Shown one piece after another: positions 9,102-20,066 of a stretch of DNA of 43,908 nucleotides. The translations under genes were made by a program, and so were the position numbers. Location of the stretch: the NCBI GenBank assembly GCA_023091735.1, contig JALKBU010000383.1, positions 1 through 43,908 of the forward strand, read 5' to 3'. Every line of letters starts with the position of its first letter. Within the stretch, counting starts at the first letter, position 1. The DNA comes from Trichomonas tenax (taxonomy: Eukaryota > Parabasalia > Trichomonadida > Trichomonadidae). The notes below the pieces were generated by a model. The model had not been told where the DNA came from and made no database searches. It worked only from the letters and a program-made list of their open reading frames with translations.

Positions 9102-11219
9102 ATGATCTTTGGAGGAATTACATTATTCATTGCTTTAATTTTCCCAATGCAATTTTCGATCTTCAGCACTTTGGCATATGAAGGAAAACTAGTTTATTTG
9201 ATGACCAATCTTCCAAAGGAAGTTAAAGAAGATGCTTTGAAGCCATTAGTTATCGATGATGAATCTTCTTCAGTTGTTTCAACAAACAGCCATCTCAATA
9301 TCACAAAGGTTGCTTTGTTGACACCTATTTCATTCTTCATTTGTTCCGCGGCTGTTGTTGGTGTTTACTTTGCATTATGTTACAATGCTGTTCAAACTGA
9401 TGAACATTTAACAGAGATATTACAATGGTACACATATTCAATCAGAAGATTATCGCTTGCTGCACAAGTTGGAAGCAAAGTTATTCATCTTATTTTGCTC
9501 AATGGATCATTACCACAGAAAGTTTTGAATATTACAATAACAAATGAAGCAGCTCAAAATGACTTAGATGATTTAATGGCATCGAATGCTTTGCTGCTTT
9601 ATGGCGGTAATGGTGTTAAGCATAGTCTTGGTTTTGATTCTGAATTCGATGACATTCAAACAAAGAACCTTTGTGAACTCAGCAAAGATCCAAAATCAAT
9701 GCATGAGATGTATGCTTGTGGAAGCATTGACACATTAGTCACATCTTTCAAGAATATTGTTGATGATGTACTTAAGAATCCTGAAATGTTCAATGGTAAC
9801 TTCTTAAACATTGAAGCAGTCAATCTGATTCACTTGTTAAGATCTCATTTCTATCCAAGTGTTGGCCAAGCTTCAGCAAGACTCACGGAAATGATGGAAG
9901 TCTATTATGACCAAGGAATGTCTAAATCAACAACATTCTTTGTCATTGGAATGATTTTGTTGGCAATAACAACAGTTATTCCAATCTATATTATTATTGG
10001 TTTGACATCAGACTTCAAAGTTGTTCTCATGTTCCTGCAGCACGTTCATCCACAAGCAATTGTTAACAAACCAGAGTTATTGGACTGCTTGACAAGAAAG
10101 AAGAAATCCAATGACAAAGAGAAGATATCGATTTCCAAAAGCATCGTTTATGATGCAAATGAGTGCATTATCATCACAAACGCTTCAAGCAACATCCAAT
10201 TCGTCAACAAGAGCGTCACAGACAACATTGATTTAACACCAGATCAAATGCTTGGTCAAGAATTTGCCAATTTCGTTAGTGAAGCAGATAATGAGAAACT
10301 AAGGCAACAAATTGAACTGATAATATCCGGACAAGCTTCAACAGTTTGGCAGGATCATTTATCATTGATTGATGATGGCGGCGCAGCTTTTCTATTTGCT
10401 GTAACAATGATAGGAATGAAGGATAATGAAAACTCAACTTCTATTGATTCCATTGTTTTCATTTTAACAAATGAATCAGAAGAAATCGCAAAACGCAGAG
10501 AAGCAGAACAAACAAAAGCTAAATCAGAGAAATTATTGTACCAGATATTACCAAAAGATATTGTTTTTAGATTGAACAGAGGCGAAACAGATATCTCATT
10601 CTCCATTCCTTCAGCAACAATTTTCTTCATTGATATCGTTAAATTCTCAACATATGCTTCATTGCTGACTCCATCTGAGATTATATCCAATCTTTCTTTG
10701 GTTTTTGCAACATTTGATGGAATTGTTGCAAAATATCCAACAATCACTAAAATCAAATTGATCGGTGATGTATATATTGCTACAGCTGGTTTGTTCATGG
10801 GAGAAGATGAAAATCCAAGCAAACATGCTGAAGAAGCAGTAAGATGCTGCATTGAATGCAGCAAATCTTTGGAAGATATCAATACAAAGTTAAGTGCTTC
10901 ATTAGAAGTTAGAATCGGATGTAACACAGGAGGTCCATTGATTGGAGGTGTTCTTAGTTCAGAAAAGCCAACTTTCGATATCATTAGTGATCCAAACAAC
11001 ATCGCTGCAAGGTTGCAGTCAACTGATATCCCAGGAAATGTTCAAATTTCCAAAGATACAAAATCTCTCATTGAGAATCTTGATTTCGTTATTGAAGAAA
11101 GAGGTCTTGTTTTCTTGAAAGGAAAAGGAAACAGAACAACATACTTTGTTAGGTTGCCACAGAAAACAAAAAATGAAAACTCGTTTATCATGAATTTGGA
11201 CTCTAATCATAGCTTATAA
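9102..11219 (+). CDS. Membrane class III adenylate cyclase (5'-truncated)
   Basis: From its first ATG this frame encodes 705 residues and would make cyclic AMP. Membrane segments lie near residues 1-27, 69-95 and 280-310, then a PAS-like module (about 355-465) and a class III cyclase domain (about 490-700). Both metal-binding aspartates are visible, in FFIDIVKFS and KLIGDVYIA. The Lys before IGD and the Asp of FDIISD favour ATP over GTP, and the Asn and Arg of NNIAARLQ match the transition-state residues, so catalysis looks possible. The open frame continues a little further upstream (9036) only from a TTG. The N-terminus is abnormal: no initiator precedes 9102, and recognisable family sequence continues upstream in another frame. 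The gene is probably a recent pseudogene or a truncated derivative of a longer cyclase. Confidence 0.88.
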   Translation: MIFGGITLFIALIFPMQFSIFSTLAYEGKLVYLMTNLPKEVKEDALKPLVIDDESSSVVSTNSHLNITKVALLTPISFFICSAAVVGVYFALCYNAVQTDEHLTEILQWYTYSIRRLSLAAQVGSKVIHLILLNGSLPQKVLNITITNEAAQNDLDDLMASNALLLYGGNGVKHSLGFDSEFDDIQTKNLCELSKDPKSMHEMYACGSIDTLVTSFKNIVDDVLKNPEMFNGNFLNIEAVNLIHLLRSHFYPSVGQASARLTEMMEVYYDQGMSKSTTFFVIGMILLAITTVIPIYIIIGLTSDFKVVLMFLQHVHPQAIVNKPELLDCLTRKKKSNDKEKISISKSIVYDANECIIITNASSNIQFVNKSVTDNIDLTPDQMLGQEFANFVSEADNEKLRQQIELIISGQASTVWQDHLSLIDDGGAAFLFAVTMIGMKDNENSTSIDSIVFILTNESEEIAKRREAEQTKAKSEKLLYQILPKDIVFRLNRGETDISFSIPSATIFFIDIVKFSTYASLLTPSEIISNLSLVFATFDGIVAKYPTITKIKLIGDVYIATAGLFMGEDENPSKHAEEAVRCCIECSKSLEDINTKLSASLEVRIGCNTGGPLIGGVLSSEKPTFDIISDPNNIAARLQSTDIPGNVQISKDTKSLIENLDFVIEERGLVFLKGKGNRTTYFVRLPQKTKNENSFIMNLDSNHSL

Positions 11220-12147
11220 GATTTAGATGTATTATTTGAATTAAATGATCATGAATATATTGAAACTTAATGATATTTTTAATGATTGCGAACTCAGTTG
11301 GTCTTGCATTGTGATATTCGATATAATACCAAACTTTTCCTGAATATTTGCAAAATGAATTGATTGATTAATGCTCATTTGATCTATATTCTTTGACACC
11401 AATAATTAAAATTTATTGTATAATATATGTGAATAATTATAATAGTCCAAACTCGAAATGAAGCTATTATTAAAAATATATATTCTATATTTCATCAATG
11501 AATATGGATGATCATGCTATGAAGCATAACTATACGTGTTTTCTATTGAAATACCATATATGTCAACGAAAAATAAGTAACTTTGATATGAATTTAAATC
11601 TTAATTCAAGAAATGAATATATTACGATCTCAGGATCAAAGAATTAGTGAGTTGAAGTGACTGTAAAGCAGGTGTTTTAAAGACATTGACTGGTTTTAGG
11701 TTACGATGTATTGAATATAATGACAAAATGCCACTTTTTTACATTTTGACACTTTTCTCACACACCCTAATTTCATACCTACTTAATCCTATGATCCTTT
11801 TTTGCCACTCACTTATATACATCAAGTCCTTTATAGCCCTTAACTTTCAGCTAACAATTTCAAAATTCCAAAAATATGAAAAATAATTCTCAAATTTTTA
11901 TATTTATTACATGCTCATCCTATATTTAATGTCAGTGTATTCCACATATTACTTTCAAAATTACAAAAGAAACAATATTTTTAAATTCAGAATAAATATT
12001 ACTGTACTGAAGGGTAAAGATTAACAATATAATAACCTCTACCACTAAGCTTCATTTGCTAGTTCACCAGATTTCAAAATTACGAACTTTTAGTTTTTCT
12101 CGAATTATTTATTGAAAAACTATCAGAGCTTTTTTAATTTAATTTCG
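11220..12147. other. 0.9 kb intergenic, nothing recognised
   Basis: This AT-rich spacer separates the cyclase from the giant gene. A 66-codon frame at 11686-11886 starts from a non-ATG codon and has no coding character. No repeats or RNA genes were found. Confidence 0.5.
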
Positions 12148-12153
12148 TCACTT
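12148..12153 (+). promoter_or_regulatory. Initiator of the BEACH-like giant gene
   Basis: TCACTT matches the trichomonad initiator exactly. The predicted start is A12150, giving a 26-nt leader before the ATG at 12176. Confidence 0.55.
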
Positions 12154-12175
12154 TTTTGAATTAATTATTAAAAGA

Positions 12176-15100
12176 ATGGATTTTATTCGTGCATTTTTTC
12201 AGACTCAACATCATCCAATATCAGAATTATTGCTTTTATGGGCCAATAAAGCGAGTCTGATAGATGAGTACTCGAAAAATTTCGACATTGACAAATTATT
12301 TCAATTTCCTACTTTAGATAAAGCGAGAATATTCGCTTTAGACATGACATTAGTCACAGGTCAGAGTATTTCTGACAGTTTATCATCGTTAAAAGATAAA
12401 ACATCATGGAATCACGAATCTGAAGTGATATTGATGAATTTACTGCTTTCACAAGCAAAACAATCAACGATATTTGTAGTAACATCGCTTTTAAACATAA
12501 TTGCGTTCTTAATTCATACAGAAATCCCGATTGATGATACAATTCACACAAATATAATGGAAACTTTCAGTGCATTACATACAGCAGATTTCGAAAATCA
12601 CGTGCAAATTATATCTAAAGAAGTATTAAAACGCGTATTTGAAGCTACAAATTATATTTGGACAAATGAATCAGCTTTATCTACATTTTCCTTCATTAAA
12701 AACCATATTACGATCATAAATGACGATAAAAAGTTGTTGGATGCGGTTTTTAGTCGCATTCCAGATGATATTTCGCTAGAAAATTCGCAACAAATTATCG
12801 ATTATCTCTTAGAATTCAATAAAATACAGAAAATTACATACGATGAAATATTAGAACGACCAAAACTCGTAAGGATACTTGAAATATGCTCTTCAAACCT
12901 ATATTTACCATGCATTGATTTATACTCTCAAATATCGCAAACTTTAACGAAAAACAGCCAAATAGGTCACTTCATTACATTGCCCGTTATAATTTGTCAA
13001 CGAATTATAGAATATCCTTCGAAATACTCTTTAAATTTTGAAATTCCAGAATCAATCAAACTAAAAAATTCGAGTGACTATGTGTTTTATGAAGGCGACA
13101 AATCATATTTCGAGAATGGATTCACATATACTAAAACAAAGACTTTACTCGATATTGAACCTTTACAAAATTTCATCGATGAAAATCTTTGGACATTGTT
13201 ACTTGATATAACAAACTTGATTGAAGAATCACACATAAACTGCATTAGAATCTTTCTCGAGTCATTTTCTACATTAATAGCAAATCACAAAACTGAATCT
13301 TTTCTTCCTTGTTATACTTTCTATTTATATTGTGTGTCTCACTTTTCTCGTATCTCGTCTATCAAAGATTACTATTTTGCGATATTCCATCCTTTGATTT
13401 TTAATCCATCATTGACGATCTTTTCATATATACCAGATTTCATCGATACGCTTCGATCACACGTTTTCGAGGCTATGCTAACAGCAGATCTGACCTCAAT
13501 CACATTATTAATTAAATCGACGCAAAATTCAGATTTATTTACTGCAGAATGTTTGGCAAGAGTACTTTCTCACGTGCCACAAGTGGACTTGAAGATGTTC
13601 ACTAGCGAAACTGTCTTAAGAAATCTTGCCAATTCATTAAGAAATTTGCAATTTTTAAGAAGAGAATATCCAAATCAAATTACAAAAGCATATATAACGT
13701 TTTTGTCATTTGTATCAAGAATGCTATCCGAAAAACAAATAGCAGAAGTCTGTTTCACAAACACTACATTTTCACGAAATTTATTTGGATTAATTTACGA
13801 CGAAGACATTTCGGAGCAGATTGTTGTTTGCATTTCTGACTATTTAGGTGCCAATTCAGAAATGGCTTCAACATATTTCATCACTCTCGTTTTTGAATCA
13901 ATATCATCAACAAAAAAGTCAAATCTTGGCGAGTATTTCATAGATATGATACAGAGATCGATAGAAAGAAACAACTCATGCGTGTTTATTGTTGATGATT
14001 GGATTGATTCGATGTTAGATTTTTCAATAACAAATTCACGCCAGAAATCGTTAATAAGCTGCTTAAGAATCATATTGTTATTAGTTAGACAGTATAATAC
14101 AGCATATAAATTCTCAGCGAAAAGATTAATTAAGATTGTTGATTCAATTCGTATCAACGAAGGAAATGAACCATCAGAAACAGTTATAGGTCTTCTATGG
14201 GGTATTGCAGCACAAACAAAATCAGTTTTTAATGATAATTTATTTTTAATTAGAGTTTCATCAATTATCGTTCCAATCTTCGCAATTATGTCCAATTCTT
14301 CAAGATATATGCAGATCTTGGAAAGGTTAAAAGAACTATGCCTCCATTCCCCATCAAACTGCGTTGCTTGTCATGAAGGAGGTTTAGATCTTTGTTTGCT
14401 TGATTACATATTAAATGGCGAAATAAATCACAGAGGATTGAAGTTCAAACCGAACATAACTGAAACAGAAATTGATTCAACAGTTTATCCATTGATTTTC
14501 ACGATATTACAAGAAAAGTCATCGAAAGCAGAATCATCGAGAATTATCGATCTCATCATCAAAGGAGATATCAAAATGGCTGAATATTTGAACATGCACA
14601 TCTCCCAATCGACAAATTCGATGAAACCAACATTTAAACTTTGTGGCAAAGAAAGTATTTATAAATATCAAGGATTGAATCCACAAAAGTTGAATTTTTC
14701 ATTCAGTATATCTTTCTACATTAAAATTGATCAATCAATTTCTTCATTGATGCAACCAATTACAATTTTCTCCATTAACTCAAAATCAACACAATTATCT
14801 TTGATATTAACTCACACGTCATTATTCTTTAGTTGCAATTCGAATATTAAATACAGTTATCAGTGTTCCTCTGCTTTACCATCGAATAAATGGATTCTTG
14901 TAACATTTGCTGCAAGAATAATATCTCAAGGTGCAATGGCTTGGGGATTATATGCAAATACAACATCATCAATGATGGCTGAATCAGGAAATGTTTTATC
15001 ATTCGAAAGCGATGCTGTTCTTGAAATCGGTCAAGTCGCTGATATTAATCCAGCTTTGATTGGAAGATTTGGCTTCACTTATGATGTTTTGACCATTGAC

Positions 15101-18100
15101 AACATTATTTCTATTTTGAGTGATGTTGATGCATTCAAAGATCCAAAGTTTTTGGTTTCTCACAACATCAGTTCTGGTAATTTATATGTCAATGAATCAT
15201 CATTAGACAAATCAATTGGCCTTGGCGCACATTTGCAAAGACTTCTTTCTATGTTTGATAAACTGAATGATAAAATTGGAGAACTTGTTATAGGTATTGT
15301 CAAACTTGCATTTTCTGCATCAATCACAAGTCAACGATCTTTCAAGTCTTTTGCATACGCTGCAGGTTCTCTTGAAAACATTGATCCTAAGAGATTGACT
15401 TATCAACTCTATCTCGCTCTGTTTTCTATCGCTGATGTTATCACTGATGAAAAACTTTCGGAAGATTTCCTCGATTTCATTGTTCTAAATACAGAAATCT
15501 GGTCAAAGGCAGTATCGTCAACATTTATGCGTATTTGCAATCATTGGAGTCACACCGTTCTTAGCCAATATGCAACACAGTTCCTGAGACCAGGATTCTT
15601 CCAAAGAATGATCAAAACATTCAGTCAACTGTTTATTAGTTTCGAAGAAAGTCCAAAACAAAGGACAACAGAAAATCCATTAACAGATTCTCCGTTATTA
15701 ACGCCAACGAATTCCCCATCAAAGGGATTAAATGAATCACCTTCTGCACCAATAATTTTAGAATTATCTTCACCTCAAAAATCAACAATGACACCAATAC
15801 CGAATGAAAATGAACCAAATCCTTCTTCAAATGCATCACCACAGAAACCATCACAAAACGAAAACAATGACCAAGAAATAACATCTAAAATTATCGAGAA
15901 TATTGATCAAAATTCCTCTCTGTCGAAAGATAAAACTGAAGATGCACAATCAGATTTAGCTGCAACACCAAGATTCGCTGAAAAGCCAAGAACAACAAGA
16001 GCAAGTTCTGTTGACATTAGTGGACTTTCTCCTGTTAAAAGCAGTGAAAGTTTGGAGAGATTTGATGATGATACAATGAGAATTAGAGCTGCTTTTGCTG
16101 TTTTGTTAATGAATATGCCAATAACATCGAAAAATGAAGTTGAGTTCATTCTTTCTTTAGTTTCATTCTATAATCCTGCAATTCGTGATTTATTGAGAGT
16201 TGTTGCAATTCACGCAAAAGAAATCATGAAATATGAAGTCACAAAACCAAAAGCACCGGAATGTCTTCTCGACATTATCAAATTATCTGATGACATTGAA
16301 ACAATTACTGATACTGTCCTCACAATGGTATATTTAGCTCCATCACATATCTCTCTTATTGCAGCATCAGAGTTAATCTCACAGAAACCAATCGCGAAAG
16401 ATGTTTTGAACTCTTTAGCGTCAAAACTTCCTTCGTTATCAGGATTAGCGGAGTTCCTTTGTTCTCTAAGTTTAGCCTGTGCACCTGATTCTGTGAAAGA
16501 GGATCAAGTTTCGATGCAGACTTTGATTGATGATTCACCACAGCAAAAGATTTCTGTTGGCGATAAAATCATGAACAAACTGAGAATCGGAAGATCACGC
16601 AAAGTCAGTGATGTCAGTGGATCTCCGCGAAGACTGAGTTTCCTTGCTGCTGGTGATACAACAACAATCAACGAAGTTGCAAACTTGTATTGTGCATCAT
16701 TTAAAGCAATGGTTGACTGCGAGAATAAGGAAATATTGCTTGCAAAAGGAGGAGCTTGGCCATTTTTGCCGCTCGCTATGCTCCCAAGAATCTCAGATGC
16801 TGTTGCTATACCTTTAATCAGCGCTGTTGCTTTCATCGTTTCTCAGTGTGAAAATCCAACACAAGAGTTAACTGATGCAATATTAACAATTAAAATCATC
16901 GAATTTGTATCACGAAAAGACTTATCAAGACATGCTTGCAGTTTAGTGCAACAGTGTACAAAGTATTCCGATAGCTTCTGCGCAACATGTGCTTTATTTA
17001 TTAGAGCTTTACCAAACAATTCATCATTACATCTTTTATTCGAAGGTTCTCCATTTAAAGGCGAAACTCAAAGTCCTCGATACAAATCGATTATTAGAAA
17101 CATCTCAGATCTTAAATTCAGAGGTTTATTTAATTGCACAATTGGTGCAGCTTTAACAGAAACGAGAGAAATTTATGGTGAATTGCATTCATTATGCGAA
17201 GGTGCATTTTCTAATCTTGCAAAAGAAATATCAGAAGGATCATCACAGATTGCAATTCCTGATGAATTAGCTCATAATTTCTTAGCGAAGACATCCAACA
17301 AAATCTCATTGCTTATGGATAGAATTGATTCATTCCATTCGAGGTCACAGCAATACTTATCAATATCTGATTTCTCCGAAACACCAATCAAGAAATTTGC
17401 GATTTCAACAATGCACAGATTAACATCAAAAGTTTTAGTTGATTATTCAGTTATGGACGAATTCGTTGATAATTCACTTCCTGATCCTTCAACTAAGAAG
17501 CATAAATCAAGAAAATTTGTTGTTGGACAATCAATTCCTCATTTGTATGCATTTGAAAGAGAAGTACAAAAGCGTAATGTTTCTGTCAAAACTCTGTTTT
17601 CGCCACCAAACTTGAACCAAAAATTCTCAACTCCATGTTTATTGCTTTCAGGAAAAGAAAAATCTGCTGCATTCTTCATTATGGGCAGTGACAGTATTAT
17701 TATTCAACAAGAAGAATTCGGAAGAAATGAAATATTTAGAAATGACATCAAGTTAGTTTTAACACGTCAACCAAGCAAATTAGAAATTTTCACAAAGTCT
17801 GAATCATTCTTGTTAGAGTTCTCTGAGATGATTGTTTCTCAAGCACTTGACGCAATCATGGAGTTCTGTCCATCAATAGACATTCCACCACATTTATTAA
17901 TGCAGCATATGGTTGACGAATCTCCTGATGAATTTGAGTCTTATGTTGTTGTCAAATTCTTCCAAGGTTCATCAATCCATGAGGGAGAGATTTCTTTCTT
18001 AGATCAACCAATTGACAAATACAGCGGAATTTCTTTAAATCCAAACATCGAAGAAATTAAAACAGCGATTACATTGAGAAATAACATCTTCAACAAACAG

Positions 18101-18889
18101 TTTTCTGGTTTAGGACCAATTTCTCATCAAATGAACGAAACGAATATTTCCTTCTGCGGAGTATATGATGATATTGCATATATTGTGTCTAACCACAAGA
18201 TAGTCAAGTTCCACATTAACACACGCATCAAAGAAGTTATCGAAGAAGAATCGAAATACGAACATTTCTATGTTCTCAACAATGAAATTTTCGATGCAAA
18301 TATGGGAGAATACATGGAATGCTTATTCTTTGACAACTACAATGTATTGGTGTTAGTTAATGAGACGAACTTGTTGATTTCTCATCTGAACAAACAGCTT
18401 TCATTGCATCCAGTTATCAGTTTGAACGAGAGAGTTGTTTGTGCAAGTTTCTGCAGTAGAACTGCTGTTGTTTCTATTGGTTTATCATCATGTTCTGCTA
18501 TATGCGTCAGCACTGATGGGCATGAAATATTCTGTCGTGCGGATGTCGCTAAAGAGCCGAGAACTGTTTTCAGCACTGAGATATTCAGTTTCCTATGTGT
18601 CGACACAGGAGACGAATTCATTGCATTTAATCATGATTCATCTGTTGTTTTCTCGATGAAGATTGATTCGTGCGTCTGCACGACATTCTCATGCAACTCA
18701 ACCGACTTCGCTTTGATTTGCGACAGTGGAAGAGTTGTTGCTGTCGATATTGTTAATCAGCGCATTATCGATATCGCTTGCGAACGCAATGTTGTTGCGC
18801 TCGCTTTTAATGCATCGCATTCATGCATTGTAGTTATCAACAAATCGGGACTTATCCACGAAGTTCCATTTATTCTTTCAATTATGTAA
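12176..18889 (+). CDS. Giant BEACH-family-like protein without a visible BEACH domain
   Basis: This 2237-residue intronless protein follows the layout of neurobeachin/LYST-type scaffolds. It has a long helical-repeat N-terminus (about 1-820), a concanavalin/LamG-like beta domain (about 825-990) and a second helical part. A Ser/Pro/Thr/Asn-rich disordered stretch spans about 1155-1295, with more helical repeats to about 1790. A PH-like module (about 1815-1900, around LLLSGKEKSAAFFIMGSD) and a C-terminal WD40-like propeller (about 1995-2237) complete it. BEACH proteins act in membrane trafficking and vesicle fission or fusion. Here only some 95 residues separate the PH-like and WD-like parts, whereas a BEACH domain needs about 280, and the usual WxxxEISNFEYLM-type motif is absent. 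The frame is intact over 6.7 kb, so the loss appears to be a stable architecture rather than decay. Domain names are by eye. Confidence 0.85.
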   Translation: MDFIRAFFQTQHHPISELLLLWANKASLIDEYSKNFDIDKLFQFPTLDKARIFALDMTLVTGQSISDSLSSLKDKTSWNHESEVILMNLLLSQAKQSTIFVVTSLLNIIAFLIHTEIPIDDTIHTNIMETFSALHTADFENHVQIISKEVLKRVFEATNYIWTNESALSTFSFIKNHITIINDDKKLLDAVFSRIPDDISLENSQQIIDYLLEFNKIQKITYDEILERPKLVRILEICSSNLYLPCIDLYSQISQTLTKNSQIGHFITLPVIICQRIIEYPSKYSLNFEIPESIKLKNSSDYVFYEGDKSYFENGFTYTKTKTLLDIEPLQNFIDENLWTLLLDITNLIEESHINCIRIFLESFSTLIANHKTESFLPCYTFYLYCVSHFSRISSIKDYYFAIFHPLIFNPSLTIFSYIPDFIDTLRSHVFEAMLTADLTSITLLIKSTQNSDLFTAECLARVLSHVPQVDLKMFTSETVLRNLANSLRNLQFLRREYPNQITKAYITFLSFVSRMLSEKQIAEVCFTNTTFSRNLFGLIYDEDISEQIVVCISDYLGANSEMASTYFITLVFESISSTKKSNLGEYFIDMIQRSIERNNSCVFIVDDWIDSMLDFSITNSRQKSLISCLRIILLLVRQYNTAYKFSAKRLIKIVDSIRINEGNEPSETVIGLLWGIAAQTKSVFNDNLFLIRVSSIIVPIFAIMSNSSRYMQILERLKELCLHSPSNCVACHEGGLDLCLLDYILNGEINHRGLKFKPNITETEIDSTVYPLIFTILQEKSSKAESSRIIDLIIKGDIKMAEYLNMHISQSTNSMKPTFKLCGKESIYKYQGLNPQKLNFSFSISFYIKIDQSISSLMQPITIFSINSKSTQLSLILTHTSLFFSCNSNIKYSYQCSSALPSNKWILVTFAARIISQGAMAWGLYANTTSSMMAESGNVLSFESDAVLEIGQVADINPALIGRFGFTYDVLTIDNIISILSDVDAFKDPKFLVSHNISSGNLYVNESSLDKSIGLGAHLQRLLSMFDKLNDKIGELVIGIVKLAFSASITSQRSFKSFAYAAGSLENIDPKRLTYQLYLALFSIADVITDEKLSEDFLDFIVLNTEIWSKAVSSTFMRICNHWSHTVLSQYATQFLRPGFFQRMIKTFSQLFISFEESPKQRTTENPLTDSPLLTPTNSPSKGLNESPSAPIILELSSPQKSTMTPIPNENEPNPSSNASPQKPSQNENNDQEITSKIIENIDQNSSLSKDKTEDAQSDLAATPRFAEKPRTTRASSVDISGLSPVKSSESLERFDDDTMRIRAAFAVLLMNMPITSKNEVEFILSLVSFYNPAIRDLLRVVAIHAKEIMKYEVTKPKAPECLLDIIKLSDDIETITDTVLTMVYLAPSHISLIAASELISQKPIAKDVLNSLASKLPSLSGLAEFLCSLSLACAPDSVKEDQVSMQTLIDDSPQQKISVGDKIMNKLRIGRSRKVSDVSGSPRRLSFLAAGDTTTINEVANLYCASFKAMVDCENKEILLAKGGAWPFLPLAMLPRISDAVAIPLISAVAFIVSQCENPTQELTDAILTIKIIEFVSRKDLSRHACSLVQQCTKYSDSFCATCALFIRALPNNSSLHLLFEGSPFKGETQSPRYKSIIRNISDLKFRGLFNCTIGAALTETREIYGELHSLCEGAFSNLAKEISEGSSQIAIPDELAHNFLAKTSNKISLLMDRIDSFHSRSQQYLSISDFSETPIKKFAISTMHRLTSKVLVDYSVMDEFVDNSLPDPSTKKHKSRKFVVGQSIPHLYAFEREVQKRNVSVKTLFSPPNLNQKFSTPCLLLSGKEKSAAFFIMGSDSIIIQQEEFGRNEIFRNDIKLVLTRQPSKLEIFTKSESFLLEFSEMIVSQALDAIMEFCPSIDIPPHLLMQHMVDESPDEFESYVVVKFFQGSSIHEGEISFLDQPIDKYSGISLNPNIEEIKTAITLRNNIFNKQFSGLGPISHQMNETNISFCGVYDDIAYIVSNHKIVKFHINTRIKEVIEEESKYEHFYVLNNEIFDANMGEYMECLFFDNYNVLVLVNETNLLISHLNKQLSLHPVISLNERVVCASFCSRTAVVSIGLSSCSAICVSTDGHEIFCRADVAKEPRTVFSTEIFSFLCVDTGDEFIAFNHDSSVVFSMKIDSCVCTTFSCNSTDFALICDSGRVVAVDIVNQRIIDIACERNVVALAFNASHSCIVVINKSGLIHEVPFILSIM

Positions 18890-19199
18890 ATGTTTGTTTT
18901 TTATTTATTGAAAATTAATTATTTAAAAACATCAAAATTATTGAATCTCCTTTAAAATATAAAGAATATGATAAACTTTAAGCATGTTTTTCAATAAGAG
19001 AATATTCTAATTCTAATTTTTTTCAAAATTAATTATATTTTGAATTGATGCTGATAACTATTATCAATAGATGCAGTGAGCCATCACTAATATAGTTATT
19101 ATGTAAATAAGATTCAACAACGAGTTAATAATGTAATTTTATTGATTTGACACTGATTTGCGAATTTTGACATTTGTCAAAGGATTGCCATAAAAATAA
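18890..19199. other. Short intergenic region
   Basis: This 310-bp AT-rich spacer separates two same-strand genes. No initiator matching TCAY(T/A) was found close to the next ATG, and nothing else was recognised. Confidence 0.5.
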
Positions 19200-20066
19200 A
19201 TGAAGAGTTATAACGCGACACAGTGTTATATTGACGGCACTTTGATAAGCTGCATACATAGCCCTGTGATTTGGATCACCACCATATTCATTTCGTTGCT
19301 TATTTTGTTCTATATTTACAGAATTTACAAAGTTATTATCCAAATTCGAAGATCATCTTTCCACGATTCTTTACCATCGATTTTATTCTGGATTTCCATC
19401 ATTTTAGCGCCAATTGTTCATCTATGTCAATACTTATTTGTAAATAGATGGATTTCTAAAGCACAATTGTTCGTATTCTTAGTTTTACGTCCTAATTTCA
19501 TCGTTCTCCCATATATTACAATTTCATTCGTTATATTAAAATTAGGGCGACAACTAAACACTTCAAATTCGAAGAAAGATCATTACGTTAGGAATTCAAT
19601 ACTCCTGGGACTTATGTTTTTAGCATTATTTTCGGTTGATTTTCTAATTTGGATTGTGAAAAAAGATAGATCATCAGTTCCGTTTCTAAATGGTGTCAAT
19701 CTCTTTATATACTTATTCTGCATATTCTCATTCGCTGTTATCACAATGAGAATGATTGCATTAATTCATGAAATGAAAATATCAGATCTTCCGCAGAATT
19801 TTCTTACGAAATCAGTCATTGGATTTCATATTATTTTGATTTTCAACACTTTACACTTATTTATTCACACTTCGATTTATGCTTGGATGAATTTTAACAG
19901 AATTTCTTTCCCAACATTGCTATTGACACATTACCACATTTTCTCATCAGTGCAGCTCGTGCAGGATATTTTTGGAAGTCTTCTTCCAAGTTTAGTCCTT
20001 TCTTGTGGAGTTATTTACTTCAACAAATCTTCGCATTCAACTAAATATGCAAGTGTCGATCTGTGA
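19200..20066 (+). CDS. Seven-pass membrane protein, receptor-like
   Basis: This 288-residue protein has about seven hydrophobic segments, near residues 22-43, 58-82, 88-114, 129-150, 163-186, 201-228 and 240-270. The short N-terminus carries an N-glycosylation sequon (NAT, residues 5-7), which suggests it faces outside, while the C-terminal tail is only about 15 residues and Ser/Lys-rich. Basic clusters in the loop after segment 1 (RRSS) fit an inside loop. The topology is that of a GPCR-like receptor, but no DRY, NPxxY or other class-defining motif is visible, so a transporter or orphan membrane family is equally possible. The frame begins at ATG 19200; the next in-frame Met would remove several membrane segments. 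Confidence 0.8.
   Translation: MKSYNATQCYIDGTLISCIHSPVIWITTIFISLLILFYIYRIYKVIIQIRRSSFHDSLPSILFWISIILAPIVHLCQYLFVNRWISKAQLFVFLVLRPNFIVLPYITISFVILKLGRQLNTSNSKKDHYVRNSILLGLMFLALFSVDFLIWIVKKDRSSVPFLNGVNLFIYLFCIFSFAVITMRMIALIHEMKISDLPQNFLTKSVIGFHIILIFNTLHLFIHTSIYAWMNFNRISFPTLLLTHYHIFSSVQLVQDIFGSLLPSLVLSCGVIYFNKSSHSTKYASVDL

Noticed and set aside
10355..11002. 215-codon frame antisense to the cyclase
   Set aside because: It is a shadow of the strongly coding plus strand, with no initiator of its own.
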